From: Candidatus Endomicrobiellum meruensis
GTDB lineage: Bacteria; Elusimicrobiota; Endomicrobiia; Endomicrobiales; Endomicrobiaceae
Length of the DNA stretch: 58,096 nucleotides
Assembly (NCBI GenBank): GCA_031282625.1
Contig: JAITDI010000040.1
Location: 1 to 58,096 of the forward strand
Reading direction: 5' to 3'
Shown here: positions 18,564-26,941 of the stretch, piece after piece
Layout: each line of letters begins with the position of its first letter
Numbering within the stretch: position 1 is the stretch's first letter
Translations under genes and position numbers: made by a program
Notes under the pieces: generated by a model
Told to the model about the DNA's origin: nothing
Seen by the model: the letters and a program-made list of their open reading frames with translations, nothing else
The model's database searches: none

Positions 18564-19823
18564 TTACTTTTTCTTTAACGGTTTAGAAAATTCTATTGCT
18601 TCTTTAATTTTATTTTCTTTTATAATTTCTAAGGCTTTATTTAAAGCTTTATCTTCAATTATATTTTTCTTTTCATCTTTATTTTTTGAAAAAAGCATAT
18701 CGCTTTGAGCGTATAATTTGATTTCCTCTTCAATCGTTACAGGAATATCAATATCGGGAGTTATGCCATTTTTAGCATTTTTTTCATTTGAATGATTTAT
18801 TGTCCGTCCCGAAGGAAGATAATATTTTGCTATAGTAAGCCTCAAAGCCGTGCCGTCTGGCAAAGGGATAACGGTTTGAACACTACCTTTTCCAAAAGTG
18901 TTTGAACCTATTATTAGAGATCTCCTAAAATCCTGCAAAGCTCCGGAAACTATTTCAGAAGCCGACGCAGATCCTCTATTTATAAGAACTACAAAAGGAA
19001 TATCTGCAAAGTCCGCTTTGCCATTAGTATAGTATTCCCTTTTTGTTTCTTCTTTGCGTCCTTTGGTTGTAAGAATAAGTTTTGTATCTTCAATAAACAA
19101 ACTTATTATATTAATTGCGGAGTCTAAAAGCCCACCGGGATTATTGCGTAAATCCAAAATAAAAGCTTTCATACCCTGATCTTTAAAAGCATAAAGAGCT
19201 TTTTTCATATCTTCGTCGCTTTGAGCGTTAAATTCTGATAGCCTTATATACCCTATTCCGTCGTCAAGCATGATCGTTCGGAGAGTTTTTATCTTTATTT
19301 TTTCTCTTATAAGATTAAATTCTAATTCGTCTGCAGTATTGCTTCTGGAAATGGTGAGTTTAATTTTTTTCCCTACTTTGCCTCTCATAAGCTCAACAGC
19401 TTCGTCTGTGCTCATTCTGTTTGTAGATTTACCGTCAATTTTTATAATTCTATCATTTGGAAGTATGCCTGCTCTATATGCCGGTGTTCCAGGCAGAGGG
19501 GATACTATTGTTATAAAATTATTTTTTGACATAATTCTAAGACCTACACCGCTATATGCTCCCTCTGTTTCATTTTTCATATCTTTAAAGGCTTTTTCTT
19601 CCATATATTGTGAAAACGGATCCAATGAATCTACTACGCCCTTTATGGCGCCGACTGTTAAATTTTTTGGATTTATTTCTAAAACATAATTTTTGTCTAT
19701 TATTTCCATAACATCTATCATAAGCTTTAATTTTTCATAAGCTTCATCGCCGGCACCATACGCCTGCAAATTAAAAAAGACAAAGATAAAAAATAGCAAA
19801 ACAATCTTTTTAAATACAATCAT
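18564..19823 (-). CDS. ctpA: S41 carboxyl-terminal processing protease
   Basis: Periplasmic serine protease that trims or degrades envelope proteins. It has a signal peptide at 1-23, a PDZ domain at about 85-170, and the S41 catalytic core with S287 in NRGSASASE and K312 in FGKGSVQT, a 25-residue Ser-Lys spacing as in E. coli Prc. The 419-residue length is typical of the CtpA subgroup. It is encoded directly after an EnvC-like factor; in several bacteria CtpA-type proteases control the level of murein hydrolases, which suggests a similar link here (inference). Confidence 0.93.
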   Translation of the reverse strand: MIVFKKIVLLFFIFVFFNLQAYGAGDEAYEKLKLMIDVMEIIDKNYVLEINPKNLTVGAIKGVVDSLDPFSQYMEEKAFKDMKNETEGAYSGVGLRIMSKNNFITIVSPLPGTPAYRAGILPNDRIIKIDGKSTNRMSTDEAVELMRGKVGKKIKLTISRSNTADELEFNLIREKIKIKTLRTIMLDDGIGYIRLSEFNAQSDEDMKKALYAFKDQGMKAFILDLRNNPGGLLDSAINIISLFIEDTKLILTTKGRKEETKREYYTNGKADFADIPFVVLINRGSASASEIVSGALQDFRRSLIIGSNTFGKGSVQTVIPLPDGTALRLTIAKYYLPSGRTINHSNEKNAKNGITPDIDIPVTIEEEIKLYAQSDMLFSKNKDEKKNIIEDKALNKALEIIKENKIKEAIEFSKPLKKK

Positions 19824-19860
19824 TCAATTCCTCAAAATATGCAAAGCATATCAATAAAGA

Positions 19861-20991
19861 TTACTTGCTGCGTAACCACAGAAGAGGATCGTCAGGTATA
19901 TTATTTTGTCTTATCTCAAGATACAAGATGGCATCTTTTTCTCTTCCAATGTCAGCGATAATCTCTTCTTTGGACACTTTTTGACCTTCTTTAACATATA
20001 TTTTATTTAAAAAACCATAAACGGAAAAAGTGGCATTTTTATGGTCTATTATAACAAGTTTCCCATAAGAACGAAAAACTCCTGTAAAAACTACTTTACC
20101 TGAATCTATACTTTTAACTTTAGCATAGTCTGAACCATTTATTTTTATTCCGTTGTTTATTATGTATGTATCTAACTCAGGATGTTTAGTTTTGCCAAAA
20201 TAGGAAATTACATTACCCGCAACAGGCCAAGTCAGCGATTTTTTTCTTTTTATCTGTGGAGTCGGCGGACCTATAGTTGTTTCTCTTTTTTTAGCATTTT
20301 CAGAGTTAATTTTATTTATCAAAGTTTGTAATGCTTTTGCGCTGTCGTTTAAAGCCTTTATTTCTTTTTCTGCATGGCGTCTTTTATCCGTAGTTGTTTT
20401 AAGAATTTTATTTTTTTCTTCTAACAAACTTTTATTTTGAGTTACGAACTCACTTTCTCTTTGTTTTAAGTTTATAAGATTTTTCTTTGATTTTTCCCAT
20501 TTTTGCAGATCATAAGCCAAACTTTCAACGGATTTTTTTTCTTTTTCAAAGTTATTATTACCATATTCCAAAGATTTTAACCTTAATTTATATTCCATAG
20601 GGTCTTTAGTGTAAGACTTTAAAAATGTCATTTTATGAAAAAGATTTAATTCTTCAAGAATAGTCTTATTCCAGTTTGATTTTCTTAAAGAAGCAGAATC
20701 ATAGTCCTTTGCCGACTTATTAAGGTTTTTTAAAGCGGATTTTATATCTTTTGAAACTTTTTCTAATTTCTTTTCAGTTTCTCCTATGGTTTCATTAATA
20801 GTTTTCAACTCTTTTTGGTAGATTTTTTCCTGTAAAACAAGCTTATCTTTTTCAATCTGTTTTTTCCGTATTGATTGTTTTATATCAGAAAGTCGCTTAG
20901 TTTTTGACGTTTCAGCATAACCTATATAAACAGATATATTTAATACAAATGATGCGGTAATAAAAATCTTTAAAAAATTATATATTTTCAT
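19861..20991 (-). CDS. EnvC-like murein hydrolase activator (degenerate M23/LytM)
   Basis: Periplasmic protein with a signal peptide (1-26), a long coiled coil (about 30-230) and a C-terminal LytM domain (about 250-376). The LytM fold is recognised from GNVISYFGKTKHPEL, INNGIKI and VKEGQKVSKEE. The zinc ligands expected in active M23 enzymes are not kept: YGFLNK stands where YGHL is usual and ILYLEIR where LHFEIR is usual. It therefore probably activates an amidase rather than cutting peptidoglycan. It lies 7 nt downstream of ftsX, the classic FtsX-EnvC pairing at the septum. Confidence 0.85.
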   Translation of the reverse strand: MKIYNFLKIFITASFVLNISVYIGYAETSKTKRLSDIKQSIRKKQIEKDKLVLQEKIYQKELKTINETIGETEKKLEKVSKDIKSALKNLNKSAKDYDSASLRKSNWNKTILEELNLFHKMTFLKSYTKDPMEYKLRLKSLEYGNNNFEKEKKSVESLAYDLQKWEKSKKNLINLKQRESEFVTQNKSLLEEKNKILKTTTDKRRHAEKEIKALNDSAKALQTLINKINSENAKKRETTIGPPTPQIKRKKSLTWPVAGNVISYFGKTKHPELDTYIINNGIKINGSDYAKVKSIDSGKVVFTGVFRSYGKLVIIDHKNATFSVYGFLNKIYVKEGQKVSKEEIIADIGREKDAILYLEIRQNNIPDDPLLWLRSK

Positions 20992-20998
20992 CTTAATA

Positions 20999-21748
20999 TT
21001 ACTCTATGTCTATTCTGTCAAACATAATCCCAAGCGCGCAAGTAAACGGTATTATTATTAGTATTGCTGTTTCTGATATTAGCAAACTGTAATTAATATA
21101 CTTGCATATAGTCCAAAACAATAAAAACCCTAACCCTGTTGATAAAAGGTATAAAAAGAATCTTTTCGCTTTTTTTAGCATATCTGAGCCAGCAATATAG
21201 ACCAAAACAAATTTTAAAACTAAAAGTACAAAAAAGACTGAAATAATAATAAAAAATGCTTTTTCATATAACAACAATTGTTTTTGAATCTTTGCATAAT
21301 GAAGGAAATCTGATGCATCAAATATTATTTCGTCAACTCCATTAATTTCTTCAATGGTATTTCTTATTTTAATCAAAAAGTCATTGTCTGGTATAGATTT
21401 CGGTTTAACAACAGCATAAGCCTGTAGAAATTTTGAGTCGTTAGGTAAAGAAATATTGCTTAAAAGAGGATTTTTTTCAACTGTTTTGTTATAGGCTTCG
21501 GCGACATTTACATACTCTTTTACAAAAATTGAACTTTCTGAATTCAAAATTTCTAATATTTTATCCTCATCTTTTGAATTTTTATCAAAAAATACAAATA
21601 TATTGAGTCCTTCAGATAGAATATTTGCATAATCTTTAATTTGATAATAATGATTTGCAATAAAAACAAAAAAGACACCTAAAAATGCCAATGTAGATAA
21701 TTTCAACAATTCTGATATAGTTCTTGCTATTTTTTTTCTGTTCTTCAT
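20999..21748 (-). CDS. ftsX: Cell division protein FtsX
   Basis: Membrane part of the FtsEX complex, which transmits ATPase activity to periplasmic EnvC-type activators at the division site. 249 residues with four predicted helices: about 14-32, then an extracytoplasmic domain (about 35-160), then helices at about 163-188, 195-215 and 220-243. FtsE is not adjacent; the upstream neighbour is glgA. The sequence is divergent, so the assignment rests on topology and the EnvC neighbour. Confidence 0.8.
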   Translation of the reverse strand: MKNRKKIARTISELLKLSTLAFLGVFFVFIANHYYQIKDYANILSEGLNIFVFFDKNSKDEDKILEILNSESSIFVKEYVNVAEAYNKTVEKNPLLSNISLPNDSKFLQAYAVVKPKSIPDNDFLIKIRNTIEEINGVDEIIFDASDFLHYAKIQKQLLLYEKAFFIIISVFFVLLVLKFVLVYIAGSDMLKKAKRFFLYLLSTGLGFLLFWTICKYINYSLLISETAILIIIPFTCALGIMFDRIDIE

Positions 21749-21765
21749 AAATACTCCGTATCTTT

Positions 21766-23241
21766 CTAGCTACGCGTAAAAATATTTTCATTTTGTTTAT
21801 TCAAAATCGTTATATTATACATTTTTTCGTACTCAACAGATGATTTATCCCATGAAAAGTTACTTTTAAAAGCATTTTGCATTAAAACATTCCAATTTTT
21901 CTTGTCTTTAAATATTTTTTCGGATTTCAATATTGTTTGTACAAAATTTTCGCCATAAGGTATATTAAACATAAACCCATTCCCATACTTTGTGAAATGG
22001 TTGTAATAGGTTATTGTGTCGGAAAGCCCTCCTGTACGGTTGACAATAGGTGCTGTTCCATAAGCCAGTGCTATCATTTGGCTTAAACCGCAAGGCTCAA
22101 ATTTTGAAGGCATCATATAAGCATCGCAACCTGCATAGATTTTATGTGCCAAAGATTCATTATAATCAAAAAAAGCAGCAACTTTCTTTGGCATTTTTTT
22201 TACAGCTTCTTGAAGTTTGTGCTTTATTTCAGCTCTCCCTGAACCTAAAACAACAAACTGTATATCGGCGTTATTTAGCTTGTAAAAGGCGTCAATTATT
22301 ATGTCAAATCCTTTCTGTTCGTCTAGTCTTGATACGCAGCCAAGCAAATAAACATCTTTTTTTATTTCAAAGCCGCATAATTTTTGTAGGTCTGCTTTGC
22401 AAATAGCTTTTCCCTGAAGATTATCTTTTGAATAGTTTGCTTTTATATTTTTATCGGTTGACGGATTCCAATAATCGTAATCTATGCCATTTAGAATACC
22501 GTAAATATTGTCTTGCCTTAAGTTTAAAACGCTTTCCATTCCCATACCATTGAATTCTTTTATTTCTTTGGCATATGTAGGGCTTACGGTCGAAACTGCA
22601 TCTGAGAGTTTTATACCACATTTCATGAAGTTAACAGTGTTGTAATACTCTAGTTTATCAGATGTAAAATCTTCCCAAGAAAATCCTGCGATTTTAACGG
22701 TGTCTGAGTCAAACTGCCCTTGATAAGCTATATTGTGTATAGTAAAAACCGAAGATGTGTTCCAAAAGAAACCGTCATTTTTTAGATTTGTTCTTAGATA
22801 TGCAGGTATTAATCCAAGTTGCCAATCATGGCAGTGGATAATATCAGGTCTGAACATTAAAGCTTTAACCGATTCCAATACGGCTTTTTGAAAAAATATA
22901 AAACGTTCTTTGTTGTCACTGTAATCAAGCCCATCTGTACCATATACTCCAGGACGATTGAAAAAATGCATATTTTCAACAAAATAAACTCTTATATTGT
23001 CTTGCAGAAGACAATATTTTAACCTAAAACTTTCCGTATCTTTACCAACTTGAATTTGCAATTTGTAAGGAAGAGTTTGAAGATTATATTTTTTGCCGTC
23101 AATAGAGTGATATTTTGGCAATATTATCCTTACATCATGCCCAGTTTTTTTAAAATATTTCGGAAGAGTTCCTACGACGTCGGCAAGACCACCTACTTTA
23201 ACAAAAGGAACGCACTCCGATGCAGCCATTAGAATATTCAT
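21766..23241 (-). CDS. glgA: Glycogen (starch) synthase, GT5
   Basis: Extends alpha-1,4-glucan from ADP-glucose. 491 residues, the standard bacterial length. The ADP-glucose motif KVGGLADVVG is at 15-24, HDWQLGLIPAYL lies in the N-terminal lobe, and the C-terminal lobe has SRLDEQKGFD and PSKFEPCGLSQMIAL (catalytic Glu in EPCG). It opens the operon that continues into ftsX and envC. Retention suggests the organism stores glycogen. Confidence 0.95.
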   Translation of the reverse strand: MNILMAASECVPFVKVGGLADVVGTLPKYFKKTGHDVRIILPKYHSIDGKKYNLQTLPYKLQIQVGKDTESFRLKYCLLQDNIRVYFVENMHFFNRPGVYGTDGLDYSDNKERFIFFQKAVLESVKALMFRPDIIHCHDWQLGLIPAYLRTNLKNDGFFWNTSSVFTIHNIAYQGQFDSDTVKIAGFSWEDFTSDKLEYYNTVNFMKCGIKLSDAVSTVSPTYAKEIKEFNGMGMESVLNLRQDNIYGILNGIDYDYWNPSTDKNIKANYSKDNLQGKAICKADLQKLCGFEIKKDVYLLGCVSRLDEQKGFDIIIDAFYKLNNADIQFVVLGSGRAEIKHKLQEAVKKMPKKVAAFFDYNESLAHKIYAGCDAYMMPSKFEPCGLSQMIALAYGTAPIVNRTGGLSDTITYYNHFTKYGNGFMFNIPYGENFVQTILKSEKIFKDKKNWNVLMQNAFKSNFSWDKSSVEYEKMYNITILNKQNENIFTRS

Positions 23242-23326
23242 TGAGTATGTCTCTTAGCCAATAATTTGATTAAATATAATAGGTTTTCTCTAATCCTAGC
23301 CTCAATATCTTAATAATTGCCGTGAG

Positions 23327-23482
23327 TTTGGCGACAATACAGGGCAAAAACGTAGGTACTATTTTCTATATTGACAAGTTTTTCAACGCTAGAGTGTCGC
23401 CAAAGACGTGGCAAGAATATGCGTTGATGTTCTTAGAGAGACCCTACAAAATATTATACTACGTAAATAAAATCGGTCTGAA
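23327..23482 (-). promoter_or_regulatory. Probable glgA promoter and structured leader
   Basis: In the gap upstream of glgA the minus strand shows TTCAGA (23477-23482), 18 nt, TATAAT (23453-23458). A transcript from here would have a leader of about 200 nt. It contains an exact 10-bp inverted repeat (23395-23404 with 23327-23336, TTTGGCGACA) enclosing 58 nt. No known riboswitch was recognised. Confidence 0.4.
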
Positions 23483-23506
23483 CGCGACACCAAGAATTAA
23501 TATACG

Positions 23507-25168
23507 TTATCTTTTTGATTTTTTTGACGTTTTGCTTTTTAATTCTTTTATTGAAAGTTCATAATAATTTTTTGCGTCGCTGCGGCTTGGATCTGTCGTA
23601 TATACTGCGCTGAAATATCTTGAAGCATTTTCGTAATCTCTATCCTTATAGTATTTCATTGCTTGTTCAAAAGTAGTGTTCATTTGAGCAGAAGATACTT
23701 TATTTATTTTAGTTTCTGTAAGAGCCAAATATTTTAAGGCTCCCGAATTTTCAGGGTCAATATCAATAATTTGTTTAAACTTTTCTTTCGCAAAGACAAA
23801 GTTTTTGTCGTTGTACAATTCCATCCCCTCTCTCCACAACGATATAATTTTATTGGCATTCTTTTGTCTGTTTTTTTGAAGTTCTATTTTTTTAAGGGTC
23901 GCTTGTATGTCTTCAAGTCCTTTTTGCGCTTTAAGATTTTCAGAGTCTATTCCGAGTACTTTAGAATAATATCTTTGAGCTTTAAAAAAATTGTTTTTTT
24001 GGAATTCATAATCAGCTTTAAATAAATATTTTTGTATAGATATTTCCAGAGATCTGTCGTTAGCGCTTATAGCGTATGCAATTTCTTTTAAATACTCTTT
24101 AGAGGGATCGTGGTCTGGATACAAAGCTAGAATTTCTTCAAGGATTTGCCTTGCATTTATATAATCTTTTCTTTTATATGCTTCTTTGGCTTTATTAAAG
24201 TTTATTCCTAGATAATAGTCATATGCTTTGCCTGCATTAAACACATTTCCTATCAAAAAACCCAAGGTTACTGTGTGTTTCACATCATAACCGCAGTTCA
24301 TGGAAGAGAAAGCATAATCTATATTTATAGATTCAAAATTGAGCAATAGCCCAGCAGTTACGCCTTTAAATATTCCATCATTGCAATCCCGCCAACCAGC
24401 TCTAAAAATAGCAGGATAAAAAGGGACAATTTCAGCTCCCAAAACATAGCCCGTTTTATTTGTTTTTAAAAATTGAATTACGTCGCATATAATAGCAGGC
24501 TTTAAAGAAGAGTAAAAATTGTATCGCAAAGCAAAATCAAAGTTTTGTGGCATATCAAAAGGTTTTGATCCTGAAATTTCTACTTTCTCGCCAATATTTC
24601 TAAAAGCCGCAACAGCCCATAAATTATCGCTTATCATTCTTAGATTATAGTGTGCTCCTATGTCAAAAGCAAAAGCTATTTTAGAATTATCTTGCGTGCT
24701 AAAATTGTAATCTTTCAAAGTTATTCCAAAACCTCCGAAATTGTCATAGACGGGAGTTTTTTTGATAAAAGGAAAAACATAATTTAGATATAGTGTATAG
24801 TTGTTTGAAAGTTTTTTTTCGTCAGGCATATAGACGTTTAAGGACGAAAATTTATTATATGTTCCCGCAATACTAAAGTTTCCAATGCGAGTCGGAAAGA
24901 GGAATGAGCATAACCCGCCGTAAACATTGTCAAACACCGATATACCGGAAAAATCCAATCTTGTCGCTAACACCTCGTAATTGGAAGACGGAGAGTTAAT
25001 AAATGAAAGCGAATTTTTTGAGAATGCCGCTGCAGACCCTCCAACACCCTCCGATATTGCGTCATAGTTTAATAGAAAAAGATTTGCTGCAGGAATAGTA
25101 ATGCCAGAAGCTAAAAGATTAATATTAAAAAACATAATCGTAAAAGCTGTAAAAATTTTCTTTTTCAT
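23507..25168 (-). CDS. PorV/PorQ-like outer-membrane protein with TPR domain
   Basis: 553 residues: signal peptide (1-20), a beta-barrel region of the PorV/UPF0164 type (about 25-320) with aromatic-rich alternating strands, then tetratricopeptide repeats (about 328-545) such as FNKAKEAYKRKDYINARQILEEIL and FKAQRYYSKVLGIDSENLKA. PorV-type proteins carry or shuttle exported surface proteins in type IX secretion; no other T9SS core gene is visible here, so export function is only inferred. It closes the signalling cluster, overlapping the receiver gene by 4 nt. Confidence 0.7.
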   Translation of the reverse strand: MKKKIFTAFTIMFFNINLLASGITIPAANLFLLNYDAISEGVGGSAAAFSKNSLSFINSPSSNYEVLATRLDFSGISVFDNVYGGLCSFLFPTRIGNFSIAGTYNKFSSLNVYMPDEKKLSNNYTLYLNYVFPFIKKTPVYDNFGGFGITLKDYNFSTQDNSKIAFAFDIGAHYNLRMISDNLWAVAAFRNIGEKVEISGSKPFDMPQNFDFALRYNFYSSLKPAIICDVIQFLKTNKTGYVLGAEIVPFYPAIFRAGWRDCNDGIFKGVTAGLLLNFESINIDYAFSSMNCGYDVKHTVTLGFLIGNVFNAGKAYDYYLGINFNKAKEAYKRKDYINARQILEEILALYPDHDPSKEYLKEIAYAISANDRSLEISIQKYLFKADYEFQKNNFFKAQRYYSKVLGIDSENLKAQKGLEDIQATLKKIELQKNRQKNANKIISLWREGMELYNDKNFVFAKEKFKQIIDIDPENSGALKYLALTETKINKVSSAQMNTTFEQAMKYYKDRDYENASRYFSAVYTTDPSRSDAKNYYELSIKELKSKTSKKSKR

Positions 25169-25530
25169 TTTATAAGTCTTTGTATACTTGACATAAGCTC
25201 TGCAGTATTAACTGGTTTAAAAACGCAATCATCAGCTCCTGCAGAAAAAGCTTTATCTATGTGGACAGTTGTGTCTCCTGTAACCATAATAATAGGTATT
25301 TTGGAAAACTTATCGTTTGATTTTATTTCTTTTAAAATTTCAAAGCCATCTTTTCCTGGCAGCTTTATATCCAGAAGAATCAAATCAGGCTTTTCTTTTG
25401 TTAAAACATCATAAAAAGTTTCTCCTGTAACTGCTTTTACAACGTCAAAATCTTTTGAAAGAAAAACAAGTTCTATAGAATTTAAAAATGATTTGTCGTC
25501 ATCAATAATAAAAATTTTTTTCTTACTCAT
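25165..25530 (-). CDS. Stand-alone response-regulator receiver domain
   Basis: 121-residue CheY-like domain with no output domain. Acidic pocket D10-D12, phosphoacceptor D54 in LLDIKLPGKDG, T84 and K105 (FKP) are all present, so it should be phosphorylated. No histidine kinase is encoded in the window. It overlaps the PP2C gene by 8 nt and the PorV/TPR gene by 4 nt, so expression is tied to the phosphothreonine circuit. It may act through protein binding. Confidence 0.9.
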   Translation of the reverse strand: MSKKKIFIIDDDKSFLNSIELVFLSKDFDVVKAVTGETFYDVLTKEKPDLILLDIKLPGKDGFEILKEIKSNDKFSKIPIIMVTGDTTVHIDKAFSAGADDCVFKPVNTAELMSSIQRLIK

Positions 25531-26941
25531 GGCTATCCTCTCTTTTTTCGGGCAGCATTATCACGGTTTTAGATTTCAAACTTTCTGACAATTCAATGGA
25601 TAATTTTAAAGAATCTGCCAAATTATAGTTTTCATCTAAAATTTTAAATCCTGGGTATTTTAGTGATAACATATAAATTCCTGCGGGTAATTTTATGTTA
25701 ATAGGCGAAAGTTCGGAAGTGCCGACAAATTTATTTGTACCATCAACTTGTTGCATTAAAACTTGCACTTCAGGTAAAGGTATAGTCTCCTCATTTTCCT
25801 GTTTCACGGCATTTTGCAGCAATTCAAGCTTGCTAATCATATCAGGGGCAGAATTTATAAGTTCAAGTTGATTTTTTTTCAACTCTCTTATGTCAAGAGT
25901 AATACCTGAGACTTTTCCTGTGATTTCCGTAAAATCTTTTTGTTTTTCCTTTGAATAATTTGAATATATAAGTGTTATAGCAAATGCAACTATTGATATA
26001 AATAATGCAATTACAAAAGGACTAATACGAAAGTCTTTAGCTTCTTTTGGAATAGTAATTACAAAAAATTTTGCAAAGTTAAATAAAAGCTTATCTTCAC
26101 ATAAATATTGTTTTTTGGAATTGTCGCTAATTGTTATAGTTGTATTTGTATACCCCGTGGGCATTTGAGTTTGCCCATCTGTTTCTATTTTTAGAGCTAT
26201 AACTGTAGTGTTGTCTTTTCCTCCTGCTTTATTCGCTGAGGTTATAAGATTATTAGTTAAAGATACTAAATCATTGATGTTTTTTTCAATAATTTCTTTT
26301 ATTAAATTGTCGTTTATTTCGCTGTTAAGACCATCGCTACACAATATGTAACAGTCGCCCTCCTTAGTTTCGTAAGTTGTATAGTCAACTTTTACTGTGG
26401 GCTCTGTTCCTACAGCTCTGGTTATCATGCTCTGTATTTCTGCACTTTTCACATCTTCTTCTTTCATCTTTCCAGCGTCAATGAGTTCATTTATTTTTGA
26501 ATGATCTTTAGTTAGAAGCTCCAGAACCCCCGCCCTTAATCTGTAAACTCTGCTGTCTCCAGCATGATAAACGTGAAGTAAGCTTAGCTCTGGTTCAAAT
26601 TTTACTGCGACGGTTGTAGTCCCCATACCTTTAAGCTTTGGGTATTTAAGCGTTAAATTATTTAGGTATCTGTTTGCAAGCATTATTGATGCTGCAGGAC
26701 GAAGATTTTCAGAATTTAGACTTCCATTTCCTGTGATGGCTATTATATTGTCCAAAGTTAATTTGTCAAAAGATTTTAGCATTACTTCAACAGCTGTCTT
26801 GCTTGCAAATGCTCCTGCTGCGCCTCCGCCCATACCATCGCATACAATAAATAAGTTTTTTTCGGAATTTATTCCATAAGAATCTTGGTTTTCTGTTCTT
26901 ACAGTTCCGACATCAGTTTTTGCATAGTACGAGATTTTCAT
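25523..26941 (-). CDS. Membrane PP2C-family Ser/Thr phosphatase with extracytoplasmic PEGA-like domain
   Basis: Cytoplasmic PP2C domain (about 1-240) with RTENQD (D20), CDGMGGG (D35), CSDGLN and GGKDNTT, so the metal centre looks complete. A transmembrane helix follows (about 295-320), then a short coiled segment and a beta domain (about 400-465) with PAGIYMLSLKYPGFK, resembling the PEGA units of the kinase upstream. It probably reverses the kinase's phosphorylation. Its start codon overlaps the stop of the FHA/propeller gene (ATGA). Confidence 0.88.
   Translation of the reverse strand: MKISYYAKTDVGTVRTENQDSYGINSEKNLFIVCDGMGGGAAGAFASKTAVEVMLKSFDKLTLDNIIAITGNGSLNSENLRPAASIMLANRYLNNLTLKYPKLKGMGTTTVAVKFEPELSLLHVYHAGDSRVYRLRAGVLELLTKDHSKINELIDAGKMKEEDVKSAEIQSMITRAVGTEPTVKVDYTTYETKEGDCYILCSDGLNSEINDNLIKEIIEKNINDLVSLTNNLITSANKAGGKDNTTVIALKIETDGQTQMPTGYTNTTITISDNSKKQYLCEDKLLFNFAKFFVITIPKEAKDFRISPFVIALFISIVAFAITLIYSNYSKEKQKDFTEITGKVSGITLDIRELKKNQLELINSAPDMISKLELLQNAVKQENEETIPLPEVQVLMQQVDGTNKFVGTSELSPINIKLPAGIYMLSLKYPGFKILDENYNLADSLKLSIELSESLKSKTVIMLPEKREDSHE

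Noticed and set aside
19270..19689. Plus-strand open frame of 139 codons inside the S41 protease gene
   Set aside because: It is the antisense shadow of a gene with full catalytic motifs; the same holds for the other plus-strand frames opposite minus-strand genes.
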